The notes under the pieces: model-generated | Databases searched by the model: none | Seen by the model: the letters and a program-made list of their open reading frames with translations, nothing else | Told to the model about the DNA's origin: nothing | NCBI GenBank assembly: GCA_029262095.1 | Contig: JAJDAB010000159.1 | Coordinates: 1-12,833, forward strand | Length of the DNA: 12,833 nt | Direction of reading: 5' to 3' | From: Candidatus Hydrogenedentota bacterium | Lineage (GTDB): Bacteria > Hydrogenedentota > Hydrogenedentia > Hydrogenedentales > SLHB01 | Position numbers and translations under genes: made by a program | Shown: in pieces, positions 1-5,326 of the stretch | How the letters are laid out: each line of letters opens with the position of its first letter | Numbering within the stretch: the stretch's first letter is position 1

Positions 1-894
1 GAATGGGATGCGGCCTTGTTGGACCTCATCAATGTGCCGCACGAAATGTTGCCTGCCGTTTGCCCGACCAGTGGCGTTTTCGGTACGACAACACTACTCG
101 GCGATGAGATTCCGGTATGCGCAATGTGCGGCGACCAACAAAGCGCGCTCTTCGGGCAGACCGCATTCGACGCCTCCGACTGCAAAAATACATACGGCAC
201 CGGTTGTTTCGTACTGATGAATACAGGCGATCAGGCCGTCGAATCCAAGAACGGATTGTTGACGACCATTGCCTGGAACATCGGCGGTGAGACGACCTAC
301 GCCCTAGAGGGTAGCGTCTTCATCGGCGGCGCGGTCATCCAATGGTTACGCGACGAACTACGAATCATCAAAACATCGGCGGAAAGTGAGGCGCTGGCCC
401 TTCAGGTCTCTGATACTCAGGGGGTCTACGTTGTACCGGCGTTTGTGGGCTTGGGTGCGCCCCATTGGGATCCCCACGCGCGCGGCATCATCACCGGACT
501 CACCCGCGGCAGCAATCGGGCGCACATCGTTCGCGCCGCGCTCGAAAGCATCGCCTACCAATCCGCCGATGTCATTCACGCGATGGAAGTCGACACCGGA
601 AGACCGATTCCCGAGTTGCGCGTCGATGGTGGTGCAACGCAGAACAAATTCTTGATGCAACATCAGGCCGATATTCTAGGTGTGCCCGTGTTGCCCGCCT
701 CCCAATCCGAGACGACGGCGATCGGCGCGGCGATGCTCGCGGGATTGAATCAGGGCATCTGGAAGGACTTGGACGCGCTTCGCTCCATCCAAGGCGGCGT
801 ACGCAGCTTCGGTCCAAAGTGGAACGATATGGAACGTAAAAAGGGCATATCCGGATGGAATAAAGCGATAAAAATGCTAATGTCGACCGATTAG
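1..894 (+). CDS. glpK: Glycerol kinase, C-terminal part (5' end outside window)
   Basis: The reading frame is open from base 1, so the gene starts upstream; 297 residues remain of a family that usually has about 500. It phosphorylates glycerol with ATP to sn-glycerol 3-phosphate in the cytoplasm, feeding glycolysis and phospholipid synthesis. Visible FGGY-kinase blocks in order are GDQQSALFGQ, the KNTYGTGCF turn, LLTTIAW, the ALEGSVFIGGAVIQWLRD segment, the FVGLGAPHWDPHARG loop, the FGGY signature region starting GIITGLTRG, and DGGATQNKFLMQ followed by ETTAIGAAMLAG. These are diagnostic of glycerol kinase rather than xylulokinase or another FGGY sugar kinase. The frame ends in TAG with no obvious terminator hairpin before the promoter that begins 25 bp later. 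No broken or odd residues were noticed in the visible part. The missing N-terminal domain would hold the first ATP-binding motifs. Confidence 0.96.
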   Translation, partial: EWDAALLDLINVPHEMLPAVCPTSGVFGTTTLLGDEIPVCAMCGDQQSALFGQTAFDASDCKNTYGTGCFVLMNTGDQAVESKNGLLTTIAWNIGGETTYALEGSVFIGGAVIQWLRDELRIIKTSAESEALALQVSDTQGVYVVPAFVGLGAPHWDPHARGIITGLTRGSNRAHIVRAALESIAYQSADVIHAMEVDTGRPIPELRVDGGATQNKFLMQHQADILGVPVLPASQSETTAIGAAMLAGLNQGIWKDLDALRSIQGGVRSFGPKWNDMERKKGISGWNKAIKMLMSTD

Positions 895-918
895 CGCTAT
901 GTTTTCGCCGTGGACCGG

Positions 919-947
919 TTGCCATTTTAGGGAACCCATGTTACACT
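919..947 (+). promoter_or_regulatory. Sigma70-type promoter with extended -10
   Basis: TTGCCA (919-924) and TACACT (942-947) are separated by 17 bp, and a TGT immediately before the -10 box gives an extended -10 element. Transcription would start near 954, just ahead of a series of hairpins and 170 bp before the next start codon. It is the best plus-strand promoter match seen between glpK and the acetyltransferase gene. Confidence 0.6.
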
Positions 948-953
948 CAAGAT

Positions 954-1090
954 GGTCAGCGCCACATGTGGCGTTTCTCCTTCCGCGGAGGCCCTGGTGC
1001 GATTTCGCCCGGGGTCTCTAAAATAACTCGCGGGCGAATTCGCGAGATCCTATATTCGGGCTGAGGTCGAACGATCTCAGCCCCTTTCCT
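954..1090 (+). ncRNA. Candidate small structured RNA (or structured leader)
   Basis: No reading frame explains this stretch, yet it is dense in complementary pairs. In order: CGCCA/TGGCG closing a 4-nt loop (960-973, part of a perfect 14-bp palindrome); a long hairpin at 990-1016 with GGCCCTGG pairing to CCGGGGTC (two G-U pairs) and a continuing GCG/CGC stem around an ATTT loop; CTCGCG/CGCGAG (1027-1046); and GGGCTGAG/CTCAGCCC (1058-1083) followed by a pyrimidine run. A promoter with predicted start near 954 precedes it, giving an RNA of about 135 nt. I do not recognise it as 6S, SRP, tmRNA, RNase P or a riboswitch class I know. It could be a free small RNA, or a leader with an attenuator for the acetyltransferase gene at 1126. 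Existence is inferred from promoter, hairpins and terminator together. Confidence 0.5.
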
Positions 1091-1093
1091 TTC
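1058..1093 (+). terminator. Hairpin terminator, weak U tract
   Basis: An 8-bp perfect stem, GGGCTGAG at 1058-1065 with CTCAGCCC at 1076-1083, encloses a 10-nt loop and is followed by CTTTCCTTTCCC. The tail is pyrimidine-rich but interrupted by C, so termination may be partial. It lies after the candidate RNA and 33 bp before the acetyltransferase start, so it could either end the small RNA or act as an attenuator. Confidence 0.5.
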
Positions 1094-1125
1094 CCGCCGA
1101 CTGCGCATGAACATCCCTTCATACT

Positions 1126-1620
1126 ATGAGCATCCCGATTCGTAGTGCTGATCGATCCGATCTTCGATTCTTGGAACAGATGCTATTCGAAGCGGCGTTC
1201 TGGCGACCGGGACAGACCCGCCCGGCTATCGTATCGGCGCTCGCTGAACCGGAATTGGCCAAGTTGTTGGCGGACTGGGGAAGAGACGGAGACACCGGCG
1301 TCGTCGCCGAGATGGGCGCGGAACCAGTTGGCGCAGCGTGGTACCGATTCTGGTCCGACGACGACCACTCGTATGGATATGTCGATGCCTCGATACCAGA
1401 AGTCGCTATTGGCGTCGTGGAAAGACACCGCGGTCGTGGCGTTGGAACTGCGTTACTTGAAGCACTGGTTGAATCAGCACGCTTCGAGAAAATTCCGGCG
1501 CTGAGCCTGAGCGTCGAGCGCGATAATCCCGCGCTCAGGCTGTACGAACGAATAGGTTTTGAGATCGTAGGGTCCGGGGGCAATGCGTGGACGATGCTGC
1601 TCGCCCTCGAATCGCGATGA
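1126..1620 (+). CDS. GNAT-family N-acetyltransferase
   Basis: This 164-residue cytoplasmic protein has the length and motifs of a GCN5-related acetyltransferase, which moves the acetyl group of acetyl-CoA to an amine. The acetyl-CoA pyrophosphate loop is seen as ERHRGRGVGTALLEAL (residues 99-114, the R-x-x-G-x-G pattern at 102-107), preceded by the beta4 strand EVAIGVV. Motif B follows as LSLSVERDNPALRLYERIGFE (about 126-146), where N134 and Y140 match conserved positions. The substrate cannot be told from sequence; related single-domain proteins act on ribosomal proteins, drugs or small metabolites. The ATG at 1126 has no clear Shine-Dalgarno sequence. It sits 33 bp after the terminator-like hairpin, so control by read-through is possible. 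It converges with the oxidoreductase gene, 4 bp apart. Confidence 0.9.
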   Translation: MSIPIRSADRSDLRFLEQMLFEAAFWRPGQTRPAIVSALAEPELAKLLADWGRDGDTGVVAEMGAEPVGAAWYRFWSDDDHSYGYVDASIPEVAIGVVERHRGRGVGTALLEALVESARFEKIPALSLSVERDNPALRLYERIGFEIVGSGGNAWTMLLALESR

Positions 1621-1624
1621 GACC

Positions 1625-2794
1625 TTATTTTACGTCGATCCAACGTTTTGTCGCGGCCGCTTTCTCTACCGCGTCCAACACTTTCTGACAATTGAGGCCG
1701 TCATCGAACGTGGGATAGGCCACGTTTTTGCGCCCCAGTGTACTCAGAAAATCGTAGACCTCGTGCACGAATAAATGTTCGTATCCAATGATATGCGCAG
1801 GCGGCCACCAGTTGTCCGCGTACGGATGGCCGGGGTCGGTGGCGTGGACCTGACGAAATCCTTGAACGTGGCCCGGGTCGGCACTGTTGTAATATTGAAA
1901 GACATTCATATTTTCGAGATTCCACGTGACCGATCCCTTGCTCCCGTAAATCTCGAACGTGTGATGGTTGCGACGGCCCGGCGCGAAACGGGTGGCCTCA
2001 AATGTCGCTAGTGTGTTCGTGCCCGCGATACGGCCGATGAATACAGCCGCGTCATCGACATCGACTTTGCCTTTCTTCGCTTTTTTTCCAGCGCGTTTGT
2101 TCCGGCTGATGCCCGTATCGTCGTCCGGCAACGGACGTTCTTTAATGAACGTTTGTGTCGTCGCCGCCACTTCAGCGACTTGGCCCACGAGGTTGTGGCA
2201 CATGTCGATGATGTGCGCGCCGATGTCACCGAGCGCGCCAGAACCCGCATGTTTCTTTTGTAGACGCCACACACGCGGAAAATTCGGATCCACGATCCAG
2301 TCTTGTTGATACGCGGCGCGGAAATGAAAGATGTCGCCGAGCTCGCCGCGTTGAATCATCTGTTTGATTTCTGCAACAGCGGGCGCGAACCGGTAGCTAA
2401 ATCCGCACATGTGCTTGACCCCGGACTTATTCACGGCGCGCACCATGTCCGCCGCTTCTTTCGACGTATTCGCCAGCGGCTTCTCACAGATGATGTGTTT
2501 ACCCGCTTTGGCGGCTTCAATGACCATCGGGTGATGCAAATGGCCCGGCGACGAAACATCGACCACGTCGATATCCTCGCGGTGCACGACCTTCTTCCAG
2601 TCCGTACTCCATTCTTCCCAGCCCATTTTCTCCGCGGCCGCTTTTGTGCCTTCCTCGTCGCGACCGCAAAGAACCTTGAGCACAGGTTTCTTTTTGAGGT
2701 CAAAGAACTTGTCGACTTGGCGGAACGCGTTGCTGTGGGTCTTGCCCATGAACTTCGTTCCGATTAGCGCGATGTTTAACGTCTTGCCCGGCAT
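1625..2794 (-). CDS. Gfo/Idh/MocA-family NAD(P)-dependent oxidoreductase
   Basis: A 389-residue dehydrogenase of the family that oxidises or reduces sugars, inositols and related polyols. The N-terminal Rossmann fold begins NIALIGTKFMGKTHSN (residues 7-22), with G12 and G17 in the dinucleotide-binding loop. The family signature CEKPLA is present (E104, K105, P106), as is the GALGDIGAH motif with D190 and H194 that carries the substrate-binding aspartate and catalytic histidine. No twin-arginine signal is visible, so it is probably cytoplasmic. A short lysine-rich insertion (about residues 231-243) lies in the C-terminal domain. The start is the ATG at 2794, with AAGGAG 8 nt upstream; an in-frame GTG at 2803 overlaps that ribosome site and is unlikely. 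Such genes are abundant in sugar-degrading planctomycete-like bacteria. The substrate is unknown. It is monocistronic, with its own promoter. Confidence 0.93.
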   Translation of the reverse strand: MPGKTLNIALIGTKFMGKTHSNAFRQVDKFFDLKKKPVLKVLCGRDEEGTKAAAEKMGWEEWSTDWKKVVHREDIDVVDVSSPGHLHHPMVIEAAKAGKHIICEKPLANTSKEAADMVRAVNKSGVKHMCGFSYRFAPAVAEIKQMIQRGELGDIFHFRAAYQQDWIVDPNFPRVWRLQKKHAGSGALGDIGAHIIDMCHNLVGQVAEVAATTQTFIKERPLPDDDTGISRNKRAGKKAKKGKVDVDDAAVFIGRIAGTNTLATFEATRFAPGRRNHHTFEIYGSKGSVTWNLENMNVFQYYNSADPGHVQGFRQVHATDPGHPYADNWWPPAHIIGYEHLFVHEVYDFLSTLGRKNVAYPTFDDGLNCQKVLDAVEKAAATKRWIDVK

Positions 2795-2802
2795 ATGCCC
2801 CA

Positions 2803-2808
2803 CTCCTT
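2803..2808 (-). promoter_or_regulatory. Ribosome binding site that fixes the oxidoreductase start
   Basis: AAGGAG on the minus strand ends 8 nt before the ATG at 2794. It overlaps the in-frame upstream GTG (2801-2803), so the longer 392-residue reading is not supported. Confidence 0.8.
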
Positions 2809-2835
2809 CGCAAAGATGGTCAAATCAAACCGCCG

Positions 2836-2864
2836 ATTATAGGTCGCCGCGAACCGTTTGCCAA
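2836..2864 (-). promoter_or_regulatory. Sigma70-type promoter of the Gfo/Idh/MocA gene
   Basis: On the minus strand, TTGGCA (2864-2859) is followed after exactly 17 bp by a perfect TATAAT (2841-2836). The predicted transcript starts near 2829, leaving about 35 nt before the ATG at 2794, enough for the AAGGAG ribosome site. This is the best-formed promoter in the window and implies fairly strong, basal-type expression. Confidence 0.75.
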
Positions 2865-2921
2865 GGACCTGCGGTCGGCGGATTTGCGGTCGGCCTATTG
2901 GAGGGGGCGTTTTGGAGGTGA

Positions 2922-2946
2922 GGGTATCGGGTCGGGGTGTGTCGGG
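2922..2946 (+). other. G-quadruplex-forming motif / competing hairpin
   Basis: Four G-runs lie on the plus strand at 2922-2924, 2929-2931, 2934-2937 and 2944-2946, with loops of 4, 2 and 6 nt, which satisfies the usual G3+ loop 1-7 rule. More G-runs lie just upstream (2903-2907, 2914-2918). The same DNA can instead pair GGGTG (2935-2939) with CACCC (2947-2951). It is about 60 bp upstream of the oxidoreductase -35 box. Function unknown; it may only reflect a degenerate repeat. Confidence 0.4.
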
Positions 2947-3100
2947 CACCCTATGGTGTTGGTGTGTTGCAGTATCAGTGGCGGATGATGAGTCGTGGCG
3001 GGAAACAAAGGGTGTTTGATTGGCGTGATCTGTGATTAGCAAGAAAAGTAGTTGGCGTATGCGTGGTCAACTTTGTGACTGAGCAGTTTAGCTTTCTAAC
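2947..3100. other. Gene-free stretch, nothing recognised
   Basis: The short frames here have implausible protein composition, and no hairpin with a T tract or convincing promoter was found. It belongs to a 498-bp gene-free interval (2795-3292) between the oxidoreductase and truA; the rest of that interval is described by the neighbouring promoter, G-quadruplex and repeat entries. Confidence 0.5.
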
Positions 3101-3227
3101 CCAATTTGTCGTTTCGAGCGAAGTCGAGAAATCTGCCAAGGACGACGCGAGTCGCTTAGGCCAGCAACGAAGTGCTTTGCGCGAGCATCGAGTAGATTCC
3201 TCGGCTGCGCTCGGAATGACAAATTGG
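3101..3227. mobile_element. 127-bp inverted-repeat element (MITE-like intergenic repeat)
   Basis: The two 34-bp ends (3101-3134 and 3194-3227) are inverted copies of each other, matching at 29 of 34 positions. Both begin CCAATTTGTC outward and carry a core of the TTCGAGCG / TTCCGAGCG type. Four of the five differences are transitions, as expected of an old copy with diverged ends. The 59-bp middle encodes nothing. Repeats whose ends read like CTCGGCTGCGCTCGGAATGACA-type arms recur between genes in many uncultured bacterial genomes; that is recollection, not a search. No clear target-site duplication was found. It sits downstream of truA, where the folded arms could also act on the 3' end of the truA transcript. 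Confidence 0.7.
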
Positions 3228-3252
3228 TGGCGCGGTCAGGAGACCGGCCACA
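3227..3252 (+). repeat. 26-bp dispersed hairpin repeat, copy 1
   Basis: These 26 bases are identical to 5137-5162. The unit folds on itself: TGGC and GGTC on the left pair with GACC and GGCCA on the right around an AGGA loop with one bulged G. Copy 1 starts at the last base of the 127-bp inverted-repeat element, so the two repeat families abut here. It has no T tract, so it is not a standard terminator, but it could stabilise or end the truA message from the opposite strand. Confidence 0.8.
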
Positions 3253-3266
3253 ACGCGGCTCAACTT

Positions 3267-3292
3267 CTTTGCGTCTCCGCGCCTTTGCGTTT
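3267..3292 (+). repeat. Short repeat with two CTTTGCGT units
   Basis: CTTTGCGTCT at 3267-3276 recurs as CTTTGCGTTT at 3283-3292, separated by CCGCGC. The arrangement resembles the end of a repeat family common in intergenic DNA of many environmental bacteria (recollection, not a search). It stops exactly where the truA stop codon begins, so the truA 3' end may have been formed or trimmed at a repeat boundary. Confidence 0.45.
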
Positions 3293-4057
3293 CTATTTTC
3301 GGTATTCGACTTCGACTAAACAAAGCCCTTGAGCCGGAGCGGTGTATCCGTTGTAGGGGCCGGGGGCGTGTAGCCGCTCGTAGAGCATGTCTTCTTCGAG
3401 ACGACCGGTGGCGATACCGACAAGTGTACCGGTCAGGTTGCGGACCATTTTGTAGAGGAAGCCGTTGCCGTGGAAGGTGAGGCGGCTTGTTGTTGTGGAG
3501 TCGATGGGCCCGATGACGGCACCGCGTTCGAACGTTACAGCGTGAATGGTTCGGACGGTGGTTTTTACTTCAGTACCTTCACATCGGAAGCCGGCGAAGT
3601 CGTGTTCACCTTCCACCCGACGGCATAGACGCGCGAGTAGGCCAAGGTCGATGTTAGGGCTAACCGTCCACGCGTAGCGCGCGCTGAGCGGGTCCGGTTC
3701 CGAACTCGTGTCGATGGTGTAGGCGTAGCGCTTCGATTTCGCTGAACGTAACGCGTGGAAATCGTCGGACACGAGTTCGATGGATTCGATCCGAATCGTC
3801 GGGCCGAGCATTTTCGATAGCGACCGGCGAAGTTTGTCCGCGTCCAACTCGGCGGGCCATTGACAGGTGAACACTTGGCCGAGGGCATGGACACCCGCAT
3901 CGGTGCGTCCAGCGCCCATGATGCGGACGGGTCGTTGAGCGATGGTGGATAGGGCTTCTTCAATATTTCCTTGGACGGTGGCTTGGCCCGGTTGGATTTG
4001 CCAACCGGCGAAATCGGTACCGTCGTATCGGACAATCGCTTTGATGGTTTGGGGCAT
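3293..4057 (-). CDS. truA: tRNA pseudouridine(38-40) synthase TruA
   Basis: A 254-residue cytoplasmic enzyme that isomerises uridines 38, 39 and 40 in the tRNA anticodon stem to pseudouridine. The length is normal for the family. The N-terminal strand IKAIVRYDGTDFAGWQIQP is typical, and the catalytic aspartate is D53 in GAGRTDAGVHALGQV. Other family landmarks are the FHALRSAKSKRYAY stretch with the substrate-binding tyrosine, DFAGFRCEG, and the C-terminal FLYKMVRNLTGTLVGIATG block, ending in APAQGLCLVEVEY. The ATG at 4057 gives the expected N terminus; only a weak purine-rich ribosome site is seen upstream. It diverges from the lipoprotein esterase, with a palindromic element between them, and the stop codon directly borders a repeat. 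I found no convincing promoter. The gene looks intact and conserved. Confidence 0.97.
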   Translation of the reverse strand: MPQTIKAIVRYDGTDFAGWQIQPGQATVQGNIEEALSTIAQRPVRIMGAGRTDAGVHALGQVFTCQWPAELDADKLRRSLSKMLGPTIRIESIELVSDDFHALRSAKSKRYAYTIDTSSEPDPLSARYAWTVSPNIDLGLLARLCRRVEGEHDFAGFRCEGTEVKTTVRTIHAVTFERGAVIGPIDSTTTSRLTFHGNGFLYKMVRNLTGTLVGIATGRLEEDMLYERLHAPGPYNGYTAPAQGLCLVEVEYRK

Positions 4058-4134
4058 GATTCGATCTATACTCTCTTATATGCGGACAAGACTCTAGTTG
4101 ACGGTCCAAATTGATATTAGGAATAAAGGATACG

Positions 4135-4298
4135 CCATTTGTGGAGTGCGCAAGCTCGCTTGCGCTTTTTTGAGCGAGCTTGCTCGCGACGCTGCAGTAC
4201 TCAGCTGCGAATTCGGCGAGGTAGGCGTCAGCTGAGTGAGTACCGCGAGCAAGCTCGCTCAGTTAAAGCGGTGGCAAGCCACCGCACTCCAAAAATGG
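4135..4298. mobile_element. 164-bp palindromic element with terminal inverted repeats
   Basis: The ends 4135-4150 and 4283-4298 are inverted repeats matching at 15 of 16 bases. Inside each end is a 7-bp hairpin with a 4-nt loop: GCGCAAG/CTTGCGC (4148-4165) and GCGGTGG/CCACCGC (4268-4285). Further in, a perfect 17-bp inverted repeat pairs 4172-4188 with 4244-4260, and the innermost GTACTCAGCTG (4197-4207) pairs with 4229-4243 apart from four extra bases. The left hairpin followed by six T (4166-4171) looks like a terminator, but no plus-strand gene precedes it. It fits a non-autonomous transposable element or a REP/BIME-type unit. No transposase and no clear target duplication are visible. It fills most of the 314 bp between divergent truA and the esterase, so it could affect both promoters. 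Confidence 0.75.
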
Positions 4299-4371
4299 TG
4301 CTTCTTGCTCCCAATGTTAAACTAAACGGCCCACTGACGTAGTCCTTACTAGACAGAGGATATTCTCGATC

Positions 4372-5109
4372 ATGAATGTACAAGTTTTTGTGCGAAGCGT
4401 GGCGTTGATTTTGACGGCGTTTGTAGTCGCGGGTTGCGCGACCATCGGTGGAGGCGGATCGGCGGAGACGGGGATGCTGTCGAAGACGATCACCGTCGAC
4501 GGCGTGGAACGGACCTACGTCGTATACGTGCCGCCAGCGTATGACCCTTCCGAGCGGTGGCCGGTCGTCATGTTCCTCCACGGCGCTGGTGAACGTGGCG
4601 ATGACGGCGTCGACCAGTCGACCGTCGGCATCGGCCCCGCGATCGAGGCAAACCCGGAACGGTTCCCGTGCATCGTGGTAATGCCGCAGTGTCCCAAAAA
4701 CATCATGTGGACGGCGCGATACGACGAAATAAACGGCGCGCTGGACGCGACGTTGGCCGAATTCAATATCGACCGGTCGCGCATGTATCTCACCGGGTTG
4801 TCGATGGGCGGTTACGGCACGTTCATGTACGGCGCGGACAACGTGGATAAGTATGCGGCGATGGCGCCCATCTGTGGCGGCGGCCGCATCACCGACGCAG
4901 CGAAACTCGCAAACGTACCGATGTGGGTCTTCCACGGCGACGCCGACCCGGTCGTCACGCCGGACAAATCACGCACGATGGTCGAAGCCATCAAAGCCGC
5001 CGGTGGCGATATCCAGTACACGGAATACCCCGGCGTCGGACACAACTCCTGGGACAACGCCTACGGCGACCCGGAACTAATGTCGTGGATGTTGTCGCAG
5101 ACGAAGTAG
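4372..5109 (+). CDS. Exported lipoprotein esterase (alpha/beta hydrolase, PHB-depolymerase/carboxylesterase-like)
   Basis: A 245-residue protein with an N-terminal lipoprotein signal: hydrophobic residues 7-19, then VVAGC with the lipidated cysteine at 22, followed by a glycine-rich linker. It should be anchored in the envelope. The catalytic domain starts near residue 38. FLHGAGERGDDG supplies the oxyanion strand-loop, GLSMGG carries the nucleophile S144, HGDADPVV the acid D192, and GVGHNSW the histidine H224, so the triad is complete. The pattern matches esterases annotated as PHB-depolymerase-like, phospholipase/carboxylesterase or prolyl-oligopeptidase-like, which cleave acyl or aryl esters in polysaccharides such as acetylated or feruloylated xylan. 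The actual substrate cannot be read from sequence. The start ATG has AGAGGA 11 nt upstream, somewhat far. It stands alone on the plus strand, divergent from truA. Confidence 0.9.
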   Translation: MNVQVFVRSVALILTAFVVAGCATIGGGGSAETGMLSKTITVDGVERTYVVYVPPAYDPSERWPVVMFLHGAGERGDDGVDQSTVGIGPAIEANPERFPCIVVMPQCPKNIMWTARYDEINGALDATLAEFNIDRSRMYLTGLSMGGYGTFMYGADNVDKYAAMAPICGGGRITDAAKLANVPMWVFHGDADPVVTPDKSRTMVEAIKAAGGDIQYTEYPGVGHNSWDNAYGDPELMSWMLSQTK

Positions 5110-5136
5110 GCGTTCGGAGACCTTGCGGTCGGTTCA

Positions 5137-5184
5137 GTGGCGCGGTCAGGAGACCGGCCACAGCTACGCGACCTGCTATAGCTG
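5137..5184 (+). repeat. 26-bp dispersed hairpin repeat, copy 2, with adjoining inverted repeat
   Basis: Bases 5137-5162 are identical to 3227-3252 and form the same bulged hairpin with an AGGA loop. It is flanked by two more small palindromes: GACC/GGTC around TTGC (5119-5130) and CAGCTA/TAGCTG (5161-5184). The compound structure ends exactly next to the homologous part of the truncated toxin gene on the other strand. It lies 28 bp after the esterase stop, where it may serve as a transcript end, though without a T tract. Confidence 0.75.
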
Positions 5185-5185
5185 A

Positions 5186-5269
5186 GCATGCTTGGGCGCT
5201 TTCTGGATATTCGGACGCGAGAAGCGACACCAATTTGTGGCTAAGGTTCTCGTCGAAGAGAAACGTCAC
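5186..5269 (-). pseudogene. Truncated PIN-like toxin gene remnant (DUF5615/VapC-like N terminus)
   Basis: From a GTG at 5269 the minus strand encodes 28 residues containing FLFDENLSHKLVSLLA and then SEYPESAQ. This is the typical N terminus of DUF5615 PIN-like proteins, in which the Asp-Glu-Asn motif supplies the first metal-binding acid of a nuclease fold. Full-length members are around 110 residues and are usually paired with a DUF433 antitoxin. Here the similarity stops near 5186 and the frame runs into the palindromic repeat at 5137-5184 and then antisense to the esterase, so more than two thirds of the protein is missing. No antitoxin gene lies upstream; the methyltransferase 3' end is there instead. 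It is best read as the relic of a toxin-antitoxin locus cut by repeat insertion or deletion. Family assignment rests on a short motif. Confidence 0.6.
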
Positions 5270-5326
5270 ACTGTCGTACTTGAGATTCGCCGTTCCCTGG
5301 CCGCGGAGAAACCGAAACACGTTTGA

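Noticed and set aside
1107..1145. A 12-codon frame (MNIPSYYEHPDS) overlapping the acetyltransferase start, possible leader peptide
   Set aside because: No ribosome site precedes it and nothing in its composition suggests an attenuator peptide; overlap by chance is likely.
2303..2767. Plus-strand frame of 154 codons opposite the oxidoreductase
   Set aside because: Antisense shadow of a clearly conserved dehydrogenase; no domain recognised.
3101..3292. CRISPR array
   Set aside because: Repeats differ in kind and orientation, with no regular spacer pattern and no cas genes nearby.
3063..3332. 89-codon plus-strand frame across the truA downstream region
   Set aside because: It is made of translated repeat sequence (inverted-repeat element, hairpin repeat and CTTTGCGT units) and runs into the truA gene on the opposite strand.
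4148..4171. Rho-independent terminator (7-bp stem, CTCG loop, six T)
   Set aside because: The structure is real, but no plus-strand gene ends upstream; it is explained as the end hairpin of the palindromic element.
4228..4935. Long antisense frame (235 codons) opposite the esterase
   Set aside because: It is the shadow of a GC-rich gene with a complete catalytic triad on the other strand, and its composition (Arg, His rich) is not protein-like.
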